The notes below the pieces were generated by a model. It ran no database searches, had not been told where the DNA came from, and saw nothing but the letters and a program-made list of their open reading frames with translations. From contig JALNZE010000002.1 of the NCBI GenBank assembly GCA_023229465.1, positions 62,001-126,000 on the forward strand: a stretch of DNA of 64,000 nucleotides. Reading direction: 5' to 3'. The first letter of the stretch is position 1. Every line of letters begins with the position of its first letter. Positions 51,983-61,581 of the stretch are shown here, one piece after another. The translations under genes and the position numbers were made by a program. Source of the stretch: Chitinophagaceae bacterium (GTDB lineage: Bacteria > Bacteroidota > Bacteroidia > Chitinophagales > Chitinophagaceae).

Positions 51983-54640
51983 ATGAGACTATTTTTCATA
52001 TTTATTTTTTTGAATCTTCTTTGTTTAACAGCTTTTGCACAAATGCCAGGCGGAGTAAGGATGGGTGGGGGCAATGCCCAGAATATGAATATCGGACGTT
52101 TTTATGGAAAACTCGTTGACAGCAAAACAAATAAAGGACTGGAATCCGTATCCCTGCAATTGCTTGGAAATAAATTTGATACCGCTTCCAAAAAGATGAA
52201 AGAGGCCATCCTTGGCACGATCATAACGCAAGCAAACGGCGAATTTAGCTTTGAAAATTTACCGGTTTTCGGAAACTTTAAACTAAAAATCAGTTCACTG
52301 GGCTATCAGGCTGTTACCAAACAAATCAGTTTTGGCATCAAAATGCCCCAGGGTGGTGCAACAGCAGGTAATATGCAGCAGCTATTATCAATGGTTGACA
52401 AGGACCTGGGTAATATTAAACTGGAAGAAGAACCCACCAACCTGGGTAATGTAACCGTTACCGCTTTATCCAGGCCACAATTTGAATTGGGTATTGATAG
52501 AAAAATATTTAATGTAGATAAGAACCTGGTGAGTACCGGACAAACAGCTACTGAGATTATGAAGAATATCCCTTCACTGAATGTGGATATTGACGGAAAT
52601 GTAACACTGCGCAATGCAAGTCCAACCATTTTTATTGATGGCAGGCCCACCACCTTAACCCTCGACCAGATACCGGCGGATATTATTGATAAAGTTGAAC
52701 TCATTACCAATCCTTCCGCTAAATATGATGCATCTGGCGGCAATGCCGGTATTCTTAATATTGTTTTGAAAAAAAATAAAAAAAGTGGTTATAATGGTGG
52801 CATCCGGTCCGGCATTGACTCCCGCGGAAAAATAAACGTGGGGGGAGATATGAATCTTCGCCAGGGTAAAGTAAACATCAGTTTAAACGGTATGTATAAT
52901 GAAAGGAAGTCTGTTTCTGATGGGATAACCGAAAGAACAAATATCCTAAGCATCCCCAGCAAGGTGTACAATACTTCCGATGGTACCAGTGGCGGAAATT
53001 TTAGATTCCTGCGTGGTGGACTCGATTACTTTGTTAATAACCGAAATACCTTCTCCGTTACCGGTAATTACGTAAGAGGCTCATTTAATAATGATCAGGT
53101 TCAACGAGTAGATTCAACCATCAAATCTATTTTTTCATCTTATAATACTATCGGAACACTAAGCAGCATGAATTTTGAAAACCTGGGTGGACAGTTCAGC
53201 TACAAACATAATTTTATTAAGAGTGGTGAGAATTTATCCGCTGATGCGAATTACAATTCAAGTACTAATAACAGCAACTCCAATATTAATACTCAAACTT
53301 ATTATACTGATAATACCAAGAGAGGTCAGCCATTATTACAACAAACGATTGGATCGGGTACCAATAAATTTTATACTATCCAGGCTGATTATGAGAACCC
53401 TATTTCTGAAACTTCAAAATTTGAAGCAGGCGCCAGGGCTGCCATTCGTGATTTTGCTAATGTGAGTGACCAGTATAAGTATAACTACACAAACAGTCAA
53501 TATGAACTCATCCCATTAATCAGTAATAAATACAAGTATAACGACCAGGTTTATGCAGCCTACGCTACCTACACTTTTAAAGTAGGGAAGCTGAATTACC
53601 AATTAGGATTACGTGCGGAAAGTTCTAAGTATACGGGTACCTTATTGAATGCGAAGGGCGCTGACTCTTCTACATTTAAGGTTGACTACCCTATTAGCTT
53701 TTTCCCCAGCGCTTTTGTAACTTATAGAGTAACTGACAAACAGGACTTTCAATTAAACTATTCCCGTCGTGTAAACCGTCCCAACTTTTTCCAGTTAATG
53801 CCTTTCCCTGATTATTCTGATCCGCAGAATATCAATATTGGTAATGCAGGATTAAAACCGGAATTCACTAACTCGTTTGAAGTTTCTTATAACAATGCCT
53901 ATAAGCCAGGCGCTAATTTCCTAGCCAGTGTATTTTTCAAACACAGCACCGATTTAATTACCAGGTATGTTTACCGGGACAAGAATGCATTAACCAATGG
54001 CGACAGCGCCTATTTCAATACCTATATTAATGCAGATTATAGTTATGTAACCGGTTTAGAATTAACCAACAAAATGCCTGTTACCAAATGGTGGGATTTA
54101 ACACTGAATGTAAACCTGTTTTATTCCCAGATTAATGCAACCACTGCGGCAACAGGAACAACACCCGCGCAAACACTTACCAATTCATTGGTTAGCTGGT
54201 TCTCGAAAATGAATAGCACCTTTAAAGTAGCCAAAGGGTTATCCATTCAGTTTAGTGGCGATTACCAGGCCAAGAGTGTATTACCGCCCAGTTCAGGTGG
54301 TGGACGTGGTGGTCCTATGATGGGTGGCGGACCACAATCTACTTCACAGGGTTATAACCTGCCCAGGTATGGATTTGACATGGCCATTCGTAAAGACTGG
54401 ACATGGAAAGATGGCAAAACAGGTTCTTTAACTTTAAGTATGAATGATGTGTTCCGCACACAGGTATTTAAATCCTATTCTGAAAGTGATTTTTTTACCC
54501 AAACCAGTGAAAGAAGAAGGGACCAGCAGGTTTTTCGTTTAAATTTCAACTACCGCTTCGGTAAATTTGATGCTACTTTATTTAAACGTAAAAACACAAA
54601 AGCAGACCAGGGTGGTGGAATGGATATGATACAACAGTAA
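51983..54640 (+). CDS. Outer-membrane beta-barrel receptor-type protein with regulatory N-domain
   Basis: Start ATG 51983 gives 885 residues with a signal peptide (FLNLLCLTAFAQ); the upstream frame has no signal. After a Met/Gly-rich stretch (MPGGVRMGGGNAQNM) lies a carboxypeptidase-regulatory-like beta-sandwich (GRFYGKLVDSKTNKGLESVS to about 150), then a plug domain around 185-285 (NVTVTALSRPQFELGIDRKI, IFIDGRPTTLTLDQIPADII, VELITNPSAKYDASGGNAGI), then a large barrel to the end with aromatic strand ends. This is the outer-membrane receptor-like family with many members in Bacteroidota; many lack TonB-box proof, so substrate import is inferred. A Gly/Pro/Met-rich loop is near residue 775. Ends in a good terminator. 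Confidence 0.9.
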   Translation: MRLFFIFIFLNLLCLTAFAQMPGGVRMGGGNAQNMNIGRFYGKLVDSKTNKGLESVSLQLLGNKFDTASKKMKEAILGTIITQANGEFSFENLPVFGNFKLKISSLGYQAVTKQISFGIKMPQGGATAGNMQQLLSMVDKDLGNIKLEEEPTNLGNVTVTALSRPQFELGIDRKIFNVDKNLVSTGQTATEIMKNIPSLNVDIDGNVTLRNASPTIFIDGRPTTLTLDQIPADIIDKVELITNPSAKYDASGGNAGILNIVLKKNKKSGYNGGIRSGIDSRGKINVGGDMNLRQGKVNISLNGMYNERKSVSDGITERTNILSIPSKVYNTSDGTSGGNFRFLRGGLDYFVNNRNTFSVTGNYVRGSFNNDQVQRVDSTIKSIFSSYNTIGTLSSMNFENLGGQFSYKHNFIKSGENLSADANYNSSTNNSNSNINTQTYYTDNTKRGQPLLQQTIGSGTNKFYTIQADYENPISETSKFEAGARAAIRDFANVSDQYKYNYTNSQYELIPLISNKYKYNDQVYAAYATYTFKVGKLNYQLGLRAESSKYTGTLLNAKGADSSTFKVDYPISFFPSAFVTYRVTDKQDFQLNYSRRVNRPNFFQLMPFPDYSDPQNINIGNAGLKPEFTNSFEVSYNNAYKPGANFLASVFFKHSTDLITRYVYRDKNALTNGDSAYFNTYINADYSYVTGLELTNKMPVTKWWDLTLNVNLFYSQINATTAATGTTPAQTLTNSLVSWFSKMNSTFKVAKGLSIQFSGDYQAKSVLPPSSGGGRGGPMMGGGPQSTSQGYNLPRYGFDMAIRKDWTWKDGKTGSLTLSMNDVFRTQVFKSYSESDFFTQTSERRRDQQVFRLNFNYRFGKFDATLFKRKNTKADQGGGMDMIQQ

Positions 54641-54665
54641 TTATTAATTAAGAATTACGAATTGG

Positions 54666-54698
54666 AAAGCCAGTTGATTTCATCGACTGGCTTTTTTC
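54666..54698 (+). terminator. Intrinsic terminator after the outer-membrane receptor gene
   Basis: AAGCCAGTTG pairs with CGACTGGCTT (one wobble) and is followed by six T. It sits between converging genes. Confidence 0.85.
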
Positions 54699-54724
54699 TT
54701 ACCCTAACTCCAAACTCCAAACTC

Positions 54725-55381
54725 TCATCTGTTCTTCCCCGTAAGCATGGGAACAAAAGAAAACTGCTCAAAGGCTTCTTCCTTAACCGTGCCATCATCC
54801 AGTTTTGTTATACGGAGCATGCGTTGTGAGTCACCTTCATCAACAGGTATCACCATCAGTCCGCCGGGTTTAAGTTGCTGGATAAGTTTGGGGGGTATAA
54901 ATGGGGCGGCAGCAGTAATAATGATCTTATCAAAAGGAGCAAAGGTGGGCAGGCCCTCAAAACCATCCCCAAAGAAGAATTTGATATTGGGATATTTATT
55001 CCTGAAATAATAATTCTTTTGAAGGTCGTATAATTTTTTCTGCCTTTCAATAGTGAAAACCTTAGCGCCCATTTCAGCGAGGATGGTTGACTGGTAAACA
55101 CTGCCTGTTCCTATTTCAAGCACTTTATCCTGCTTATTTATTTGTAAAAGCTGCGTTTGGTAAGCAACGGTATAGGGCTGTGAAATGGTTTGCCCTTCCC
55201 CAATTGAAAAAGCACGGTCCTCATAAGCGATTTTATCGAATGCCGAATCAAGAAAATAGTGTCGGGGTATCGTATTGATAGCCGTAAGTACCTGGTTATC
55301 GGTAATACCTTTCTCCCTCAAAATGTCTACCAGCCTCTTCCGGAAACCTTTGTGCTGGTATGTGTCCTCATATTTTCTCAT
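54725..55381 (-). CDS. pcm: Protein-L-isoaspartate O-methyltransferase
   Basis: The 218-residue enzyme has the Pcm pattern: GEGQTISQPYTVAYQTQLL, motif I VLEIGTGSVYQSTILAEMG, the KVFTIERQKKLYD region, and KIIITAAAPFIPPKLIQQLK. It methylates isoaspartyl residues in damaged proteins with SAM. One oddity: the usual GTGSGYQ loop reads GTGSVYQ here, a Gly-to-Val change next to the SAM-binding glycines. Converges with the receptor gene; a shared terminator lies between. Confidence 0.93.
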   Translation of the reverse strand: MRKYEDTYQHKGFRKRLVDILREKGITDNQVLTAINTIPRHYFLDSAFDKIAYEDRAFSIGEGQTISQPYTVAYQTQLLQINKQDKVLEIGTGSVYQSTILAEMGAKVFTIERQKKLYDLQKNYYFRNKYPNIKFFFGDGFEGLPTFAPFDKIIITAAAPFIPPKLIQQLKPGGLMVIPVDEGDSQRMLRITKLDDGTVKEEAFEQFSFVPMLTGKNR

Positions 55382-55508
55382 AGCTTAGCGAATATACAGC
55401 TAAGAATGTTCAGCGTAATACCGAATGGGCAGGGTGCAAAAAGAAACTATGGAAAGAAAGTTATGCAGGTGATAACGCGGGTAGTATGTATACGCCAAAC
55501 ATATTATT

Positions 55509-55555
55509 GCCACAGATACTACGATTAGGTTAAAATAAATCGGTGTATCTGTGGC
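55509..55555. repeat. 11-bp inverted repeat related to the 2577-2661 palindrome
   Basis: GCCACAGATAC (55509-55519) and GTATCTGTGGC (55545-55555) are exact reverse complements, 25 nt apart, between pcm and the phosphohexomutase gene. The TATCTGTGG core resembles TATCTCTGTG in the 2577 arm, suggesting one family of dispersed palindromes. Confidence 0.65.
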
Positions 55556-55564
55556 TAAAAAAAA

Positions 55565-57292
55565 TTACTTAAGGTTCATATCTTCAATAATGGCTTTGAT
55601 CTTATTCTCCAGTGCCGCAAAAGTAGCATCAAAAACTTCTTTGCTTTCCAGTGGTGCATGCACGCTAAAATAGAACTTGATCTTGGGTTCTGTACCGGAA
55701 GGACGGGCAGATATTTTAGAACCATCTGCTGTGATGAACTGAAGTACATTGCTCCTGGGAAGCTGAATAGTCCAGCTCTCACCCGTTACCAGGTTGGTTC
55801 CTTTTTGCAATTGATAATCCAGTAAGGTAGTAACCCGCGAACCACAGACTGTGACAGGCGGATTGTTTCGGTAACCTTCCATCATATCCGCAATCTCTTT
55901 CTGGCCATTCATTCCTTTCCTGGTAATGCTGATCAGGCTCTCATAATAAAAGCCGTATTGGAGATACAAATCAATCATCTTATCAAAAAGTGTTCTGCCC
56001 TGGTTCTTTTCATAGGCCGCCATTTCACACATCAAAGCAACAGCGCTAACGGCATCCTTATCCCTTACCTGGTTACCAATCATCAGCCCAAAACTTTCTT
56101 CTCCTCCAATCACATAATTTTTCTTCCCCTCCAGTTCTTTTATCTTTTCAGCAATCCATTTAAAGCCGGTTAATACATTATAACAGGCCACCTTATTTTC
56201 TTTGGCTACCGCGTTAATCATTTCGGTTGTTACAATGGTGGTGATCACCATATCATCTGGCATGGCAATGCCTTTGGCCCTCCTGGCCTCCATCATATAG
56301 CTGAAAGCCAGCACAGCGGTTTGATTCCCATTCATCAGAACCCATTCACCTTTATGATTTTTTACACCAATCCCCACACGATCCGCATCCGGATCTGTTC
56401 CCAATAAAATATCAGCATCCATTTGTTTAGCCTTGCTAAGGCCGATACTCATTGTTTCACTTTCTTCCGGGTTAGGATACACAACAGTGGGGAAATTTCC
56501 ATCAGGTATGGCCTGTTCATCTACAATGGTAACATTGGTAAATCCAAAACTCTTCAAAACTTCCGGCACCAATGTAATGCCCGTTCCATGAATAGGTGTA
56601 TAAACAATCTTGAGATCATGTTGTTTGCTTATCACCTCAGGATACACACTTAACCCTTTCACCATAGTAACATACGCGGTATCCATTTCTTTGTCAAGAA
56701 TGGTAATATTAGCGCTGCCTCCCTCCCATTTCACCTCATTTACACCGGTAATAGATTCAACTTCATTAATCACATTCACATCATGCGGTGGTACCAGTTG
56801 CCCCCCATCATCCCAATAAGCTTTATACCCATTGTACTCTTTAGGATTATGCGAAGCCGTACAAACCACACCACCCTTGCAATTCAGGTAACGGATGGCA
56901 AAGCTCAACTCGGGCGTTGGACGCATTGATGCGAATAAAAATACTTTTATACCATTAGCCGCGAATACGTTGGAAGTGGTTTCCGCAAAGAACCGGCTAT
57001 TGTTTCGGCTATCATGGGCAATAGCCACACTGATCTCTTGCTGCCCATAGGTTTTTTTAAGGTAATTGGCAAAACCCTGGGTAGCCATACCAATAGTGTA
57101 TTTATTAATGCGGTTAGTACCCACGCCCATGATACCCCGTAAGCCTCCGGTACCAAATTCAAGATTCCGGTAAAATGCATCGGCCAGTTCATCCGGCTTT
57201 TCTGCCTGTAATCGGGTGATGGTATCTTTAGTGGCCTGGTCATAATTTCCATTAACCCAGACATTAATCTTTTCCTGAATGGCAGCGTCCAT
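55565..57292 (-). CDS. Phosphohexomutase (PgcA-like alpha-phosphoglucomutase)
   Basis: The 575-residue product is full length for the alpha-D-phosphohexomutase superfamily. The catalytic serine lies in CTASHNPKEYNGYK, the metal loop in GTDPDADRVGI, the sugar loop in IGGEESFGLM, and the phosphate-binding loop in ARPSGTEPKIKFYF. The N-terminal GTGGLRGIMGVG is typical of PgcA/phosphomannomutase-like enzymes that convert glucose-1-phosphate and glucose-6-phosphate. Separate from glmM at 38156; together the window has two such mutases. Confidence 0.92.
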   Translation of the reverse strand: MDAAIQEKINVWVNGNYDQATKDTITRLQAEKPDELADAFYRNLEFGTGGLRGIMGVGTNRINKYTIGMATQGFANYLKKTYGQQEISVAIAHDSRNNSRFFAETTSNVFAANGIKVFLFASMRPTPELSFAIRYLNCKGGVVCTASHNPKEYNGYKAYWDDGGQLVPPHDVNVINEVESITGVNEVKWEGGSANITILDKEMDTAYVTMVKGLSVYPEVISKQHDLKIVYTPIHGTGITLVPEVLKSFGFTNVTIVDEQAIPDGNFPTVVYPNPEESETMSIGLSKAKQMDADILLGTDPDADRVGIGVKNHKGEWVLMNGNQTAVLAFSYMMEARRAKGIAMPDDMVITTIVTTEMINAVAKENKVACYNVLTGFKWIAEKIKELEGKKNYVIGGEESFGLMIGNQVRDKDAVSAVALMCEMAAYEKNQGRTLFDKMIDLYLQYGFYYESLISITRKGMNGQKEIADMMEGYRNNPPVTVCGSRVTTLLDYQLQKGTNLVTGESWTIQLPRSNVLQFITADGSKISARPSGTEPKIKFYFSVHAPLESKEVFDATFAALENKIKAIIEDMNLK

Positions 57293-57394
57293 ATTGTTAT
57301 TATTAATTTTTTCGATGGGGATTATTTGACAAGTTTATGCATATTTTTTTCAATTTCAACCTGGATCAGCAGAACTCTGATGATTTACTGGTGT

Positions 57395-58357
57395 ATGTTT
57401 GAGGTATTGAAGAAAATTTTGTTCATACCGTCCCTTTTATCCTGTCATTACCTGTTCTCACAAGATACGGCAGTAACAAATCATTTTCAAAATACGAAGT
57501 CAGCAATCTCCAAAAATAAATCACGCGTTTACTTAGCCGGAATGGGCAGCGCCGCCGGCTATGGCGCCGGCCTGGTTACTTTATCAAATACATGGTATGA
57601 GCAATATCCTCAAACATCCTTTCATTTTTTTAATGATACTAAAGATTGGTTACAAATGGATAAAGCCGGCCATGTTTTTGGCGCCTACACAGCAGGCAAA
57701 ATGAGCATGGAACTCTGGCGTTGGGCAGGACTATCCAGAAAGCAAAGGATATGGGCAGGTGGCCTGAGCGGTACGGCATTTATGACGGTAATAGAATTGC
57801 TGGACGGGTACTCAACCGGATGGGGCTTCAGTTTGGGCGACATAACGGCCAACTTAGCGGGAAGTAGTTTATTAATTGCACAGGAGTTTGCATGGAATGA
57901 ACAAAGAATTCATGCTAAATTTTCCTTTCACCGTAACGATTATGAAAGCTATTCTTTAAACCAGAAAGCTGATATGCTTTTTGGCATGCGAACAATGGAG
58001 AGGATGTTGAAAGATTATAACGGACAAACCTATTGGCTGAGCCTTAACCTGAAATCATTTGCCCGGAAATCGAAACTGCCTGCCTGGTTGAATATAGCGG
58101 TTGGATATGGCGCGGAAGGTATGTTTGGCGGCACAGAAAATTTCTTACAGGATGCCAACGGAAATATTCTTTTTGATAGAAGGGATATCCCCCGCTACCG
58201 AAAATGGTATCTCTCACCGGATATTGACTTAACAAAGATTAAAACAAAGAGTCATTTTTTGAGAGCCACTTTCTTTCTCCTGAATTCACTAAAATTTCCA
58301 GCGCCTTCTATCGGATTTTCAAAAAAAGGAATTGAGTGGAACTGGATTCATTTTTAA
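57395..58357 (+). CDS. DUF2279-family exported protein
   Basis: The start ATG 57395 gives 320 residues with a signal peptide (FIPSLLSCHYLFSQ); longer frames from 57326 lack a signal. Conserved MDKAGHVFGAYTAGKMS, RKQRIWAGGLSGTAFMTVIEL and WGFSLGDITANLAGSSLLI match DUF2279, a group of predicted periplasmic or outer-membrane-associated proteins with His and Gly-rich helices. Function unknown. It converges on the PRTase gene, with a 4-bp overlap at the stops. Confidence 0.82.
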   Translation: MFEVLKKILFIPSLLSCHYLFSQDTAVTNHFQNTKSAISKNKSRVYLAGMGSAAGYGAGLVTLSNTWYEQYPQTSFHFFNDTKDWLQMDKAGHVFGAYTAGKMSMELWRWAGLSRKQRIWAGGLSGTAFMTVIELLDGYSTGWGFSLGDITANLAGSSLLIAQEFAWNEQRIHAKFSFHRNDYESYSLNQKADMLFGMRTMERMLKDYNGQTYWLSLNLKSFARKSKLPAWLNIAVGYGAEGMFGGTENFLQDANGNILFDRRDIPRYRKWYLSPDIDLTKIKTKSHFLRATFFLLNSLKFPAPSIGFSKKGIEWNWIHF

Positions 58358-58854
58358 TCAATATACGCTCCCATCACCTCTCCATCCACCACTTCCACCT
58401 GTATATGATCCTGTAAAGTGGTGGCAACGGATAAACCTACATAATCCGGTTTAACAGGAAACAACTTGTGCATCCTTTCTACCAATACCAATGTCTGTAT
58501 GGTTTTGGGATGAAAATCGAGCAGTGGCTTTAAAGCATATAAAAGGGCCTTCCCACTATTGGTTACATCATCGGCAATAACAACATGCGAATCATCAAAA
58601 TTAAGCTGCTCACTTAACGTTACTTTACCGGGACGGGATTTATCCATCGAAACAGAAATGATTTTTATTTCATTCGTTACATAGGATTTGAGCAAAACCC
58701 CCATTTTTTCAGCAATAATGGTTCCGTTGTTCCGGATGCCGATAATAATAACAGGCTGTAAATCCCCATTCAGATCTTCGGCCAGTTCCAACGCCATACG
58801 ATGCAATTTCTGCCCGGCTTCCTCTTTATTGAGAATGTAATTTTTTTGTTCCAT
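58354..58854 (-). CDS. Phosphoribosyltransferase-fold protein (PyrR-like)
   Basis: The start ATG 58854 (MEQKNYILNKEEAGQ) gives 166 residues; an ATG at 58902 is less likely. The PRPP-binding motif is VVIADDVTNSGKAL, the N-terminal hood is MALELAEDLNGD, and the late segment VGLSVATTLQDHIQVEV resembles PyrR/Xpt-like proteins. It may salvage a base or regulate pyrimidine genes, but no RNA target is evident nearby. Converges on DUF2279 with a 4-bp stop overlap. Confidence 0.85.
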   Translation of the reverse strand: MEQKNYILNKEEAGQKLHRMALELAEDLNGDLQPVIIIGIRNNGTIIAEKMGVLLKSYVTNEIKIISVSMDKSRPGKVTLSEQLNFDDSHVVIADDVTNSGKALLYALKPLLDFHPKTIQTLVLVERMHKLFPVKPDYVGLSVATTLQDHIQVEVVDGEVMGAYID

Positions 58855-58953
58855 ATAAACTGATTGAATAGTCAAAATAACAACAATAAAAGCAACGGGC
58901 AATCCTCTTTACAACAAAGCAAAACTGTTACCTTAGCAAAATAACCCTTTCTT

Positions 58954-60264
58954 ATGCAGTATTTACAGCAGTTCCTGTTTGTGTTGCTTTCGGCGGCAGC
59001 TATCTGGTTATTTGCCAGAAAAGCCGGTGAGATCAGGAGAAATATTTTTTTAGGGAAAGATGAAAACCTCAGCAATAACCCTTCCCAGCGCTTCAAAAAC
59101 CTGTTGCTGCTGGCTCTTGGACAGAAAAAGATGTTTAAAAACCCATTAGTGGCGCTGATGCACCTGGTGGTTTACGCGGGTTTTATCATCATCAACCTGG
59201 AAGTACTGGAAATTGTACTGGATGGCCTACTGGGCTCACACCGCCTGTTTCTTCCCTTTCTTGGAAAAATTTATTACTGGCTCATCAATGGTTTTGAATT
59301 TTTAGCGGTAGGTGTTATCGGCGTATGTATCATTTTCCTGCTAAGAAGAAATTTACTCAGGCTAAACCGATTTATTCATAAAGACCTGAATGGATGGCCC
59401 CGCAGTGACGCGAATTATATACTGGTAACTGAAATTGTTTTAATGAGTTTATTCCTTACCATGAATGCAACCGACCAGGTATTGCAGGCGAATGGGAATG
59501 AACACTATCATCAAACAGGCGGTTTCTTTTTTTCTGGCCTGCTTACTCCATTCTTCAGCGGCATCAGTGATGGTACTCTTATTACTATAGAAAGAACCTG
59601 CTGGTGGCTGCATATCGCGGGCATTTTCGCTTTTTTGAATTACCTGCCCTATTCCAAGCACCTGCACATTATGCTCGCATTCCCCAATGCCTATTATACA
59701 AGACTGGAACTGCCCGGTAAAATGAAGAATATGCCGGCCGTTCAGAATGAGGTACGCTATGCCATGCAGCCGGAAACAGCGCCTGCCAATGCCCCCCCAC
59801 CCGACCGCTTTGGTGCAAAGGACATTTTTGACCTGAGCTGGAAAAATTTACTGGATGCCTACAGTTGCACAGAATGCGGCCGTTGTACAGCCGCCTGTCC
59901 TGCTAACCTCACAGGAAAATTGCTTAGTCCCAGAAAAATTATGATGGCCACCCGCGACAGGGTGGAAGCCATTGGTAAGAATATTAACCTGAATAAACAA
60001 TTTATAGATGACGGCAAATCTTTATTGCACAACTATATCAGTGTAGAAGAATTGCGCGCCTGTACTACCTGTAATGCCTGTGTGGAAGCCTGCCCGGTTA
60101 GCATATCGCCACTTGATATAATTACAGAATTACGCCGCTCACTCATTATGGAAGAAAGTAATGCCCCGCAGGAATGGAACAGCACTTTCAGTAATATTGA
60201 AAATAATTTCGCACCCTGGAAATTTTCACCCGATGACAGGGATACATGGGCAGTGGAAGCGTAA
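58954..60264 (+). CDS. Membrane (Fe-S)-binding oxidoreductase, HdrC-like
   Basis: The 436-residue protein has about five membrane helices in the first 240 residues and then two 4Fe-4S ferredoxin-type clusters: CTECGRCTAACPANLTGK and CTTCNACVEACPVSI. This layout is that of heterodisulfide-reductase-related membrane subunits that pass electrons between quinone and soluble redox proteins. The CCG-domain partner starts 60 nt downstream. In related bacteria such pairs work with ETF or acyl-CoA dehydrogenases; none is in the window, so the electron donor is not known. Confidence 0.9.
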   Translation: MQYLQQFLFVLLSAAAIWLFARKAGEIRRNIFLGKDENLSNNPSQRFKNLLLLALGQKKMFKNPLVALMHLVVYAGFIIINLEVLEIVLDGLLGSHRLFLPFLGKIYYWLINGFEFLAVGVIGVCIIFLLRRNLLRLNRFIHKDLNGWPRSDANYILVTEIVLMSLFLTMNATDQVLQANGNEHYHQTGGFFFSGLLTPFFSGISDGTLITIERTCWWLHIAGIFAFLNYLPYSKHLHIMLAFPNAYYTRLELPGKMKNMPAVQNEVRYAMQPETAPANAPPPDRFGAKDIFDLSWKNLLDAYSCTECGRCTAACPANLTGKLLSPRKIMMATRDRVEAIGKNINLNKQFIDDGKSLLHNYISVEELRACTTCNACVEACPVSISPLDIITELRRSLIMEESNAPQEWNSTFSNIENNFAPWKFSPDDRDTWAVEA

Positions 60265-60324
60265 GGAATATTGAACAAGGAATGTTGAATGATGAATTAA
60301 TTATTAATTTATAAAGTTTTATAC

Positions 60325-61104
60325 ATGCGAGTTAACACCATGGCTGAAATGATGATGAATGGAGAAACACCGGAAATTCTTTTCTGGGTGGGATGTGCCG
60401 GCAGCTTTGACCAGCGTGCCCAAAAAATTACGAAAGCTTTTGCCGCCATTTTAGATAGGGTTGGATACAAGTATGCTATACTGGGAAAAGAAGAAGCCTG
60501 CACAGGAGATCCTGCCAGGCGAGCCGGGAACGAATTTCTTTTTCAAATGATGGCTTATCAGAATATCCGGCTACTGAATGGTTATGGCATTAAAAAAATC
60601 GTAACTACCTGTCCGCATTGCTTCAATACGCTTAAAAATGAATACCCGGAATTGGGTGGCGCTTATGATGTTATACATCATACCACCTTACTGCAGCAAC
60701 TGATTGATGAGGGCAGGATTAAACTAAAAGAAGGGGGTAGTTTCAAGGGTAAAAAAATAGTTTACCACGATAGCTGTTACCTGGGTCGTGCCAACGAAAT
60801 ATATGAGGCCCCGAGAAAAGTACTGGAAGCGCTGGATGCAGAACTGGTTGAAATGAAACGCTGCCGCAGCAATGGTTTATGTTGCGGAGCCGGTGGCGCC
60901 CAAATGTTTAAAGAAGATGAGCCTGGTACTAAACGTATCAATATTGAAAGAACTGATGAGGCGCTGGATACAGGAACCGCTTTTATTGCCGCTGCCTGCC
61001 CTTTCTGTAATACCATGCTAACAGATGGCGTAAAAAACCGCGGGAAGGAAAATGAAGTGGAGGTATTGGATGTGGCGGAGATGATTGCGGCGAGTATGGA
61101 GTAA
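60325..61104 (+). CDS. CCG-domain (Fe-S)-binding protein, HdrD-like
   Basis: The 259-residue product has two CCG domains: FWVGCAGSFDQRAQ / EEACTGDPARR / TTCPHCFNTLKNEY, then YHDSCYLGRANEIYEAPR / GLCCGAGGAQMF / ACPFCNTML, the cysteine pattern of heterodisulfide reductase subunit D and GlpC. It probably holds a noncubane or paired Fe-S centre and forms the catalytic partner of the upstream membrane protein. Lies 60 nt after it. Confidence 0.93.
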   Translation: MRVNTMAEMMMNGETPEILFWVGCAGSFDQRAQKITKAFAAILDRVGYKYAILGKEEACTGDPARRAGNEFLFQMMAYQNIRLLNGYGIKKIVTTCPHCFNTLKNEYPELGGAYDVIHHTTLLQQLIDEGRIKLKEGGSFKGKKIVYHDSCYLGRANEIYEAPRKVLEALDAELVEMKRCRSNGLCCGAGGAQMFKEDEPGTKRINIERTDEALDTGTAFIAAACPFCNTMLTDGVKNRGKENEVEVLDVAEMIAASME

Positions 61105-61112
61105 TGGCTGAT

Positions 61113-61130
61113 GTTGGTCAGGCGACCAAC
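61113..61130. repeat. Palindromic repeat GTTGGTCAGGCGACCAAC, copy 1
   Basis: An 18-bp near-palindrome beginning 8 nt after the CCG gene. Its TCAGGCGACCAACA core recurs at 61959-61972, with an inverted partner at 61997-62009. The two copies flank the 144-residue membrane protein gene. Confidence 0.65.
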
Positions 61131-61146
61131 AACCGCTTCATAAATT

Positions 61147-61581
61147 CTAAAGGTTCTCCCGGTTCATGTTTTCAGACATTGTATTTGACTTTCTGGATAG
61201 TATTTTTTTCAACAGATAAATAAAGCCAATTAGAAAAAAGATCTCGGGTATAAACAAATATAAACCCCTGCTGATTTCTATTCTGATATTATCATAAGTA
61301 TGAAAATAGAATAACGGGATAGTTAAAAGAATGAGGCCGGTTAGAAGAAGTTTACTCCGGTATATAATTATTATTTTCTTTGTTATCAAACAGTATAATA
61401 TTATACCTATACCCAAAAAACCCGAAAGAGGGATGCATAAGGTAATAATGTCATAAACTCCGAAAATTGAAAACAATATCCCCTGAAATAAATATATGTT
61501 CCATTCTTTTTGTGAAATATTAATAAACAAGTAAAAAAGGAGGGTTAATAACAATATTATTTTATTCCGATTTGGTTTCAT
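61147..61581 (-). CDS. Small four-helix membrane protein, function unknown
   Basis: The 144-residue product has about four strongly hydrophobic segments (IILLLTLLFYLFINIS, FQGILFSIFGVYDIITL, LLLTGLILLTIPLFYF, FIPEIFFLIGFIYLLKK) and a short polar C-terminus. I do not recognise the family. Its AT-rich composition and position between repeat copies suggest an accessory insertion. No partner is evident. Confidence 0.6.
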   Translation of the reverse strand: MKPNRNKIILLLTLLFYLFINISQKEWNIYLFQGILFSIFGVYDIITLCIPLSGFLGIGIILYCLITKKIIIIYRSKLLLTGLILLTIPLFYFHTYDNIRIEISRGLYLFIPEIFFLIGFIYLLKKILSRKSNTMSENMNRENL

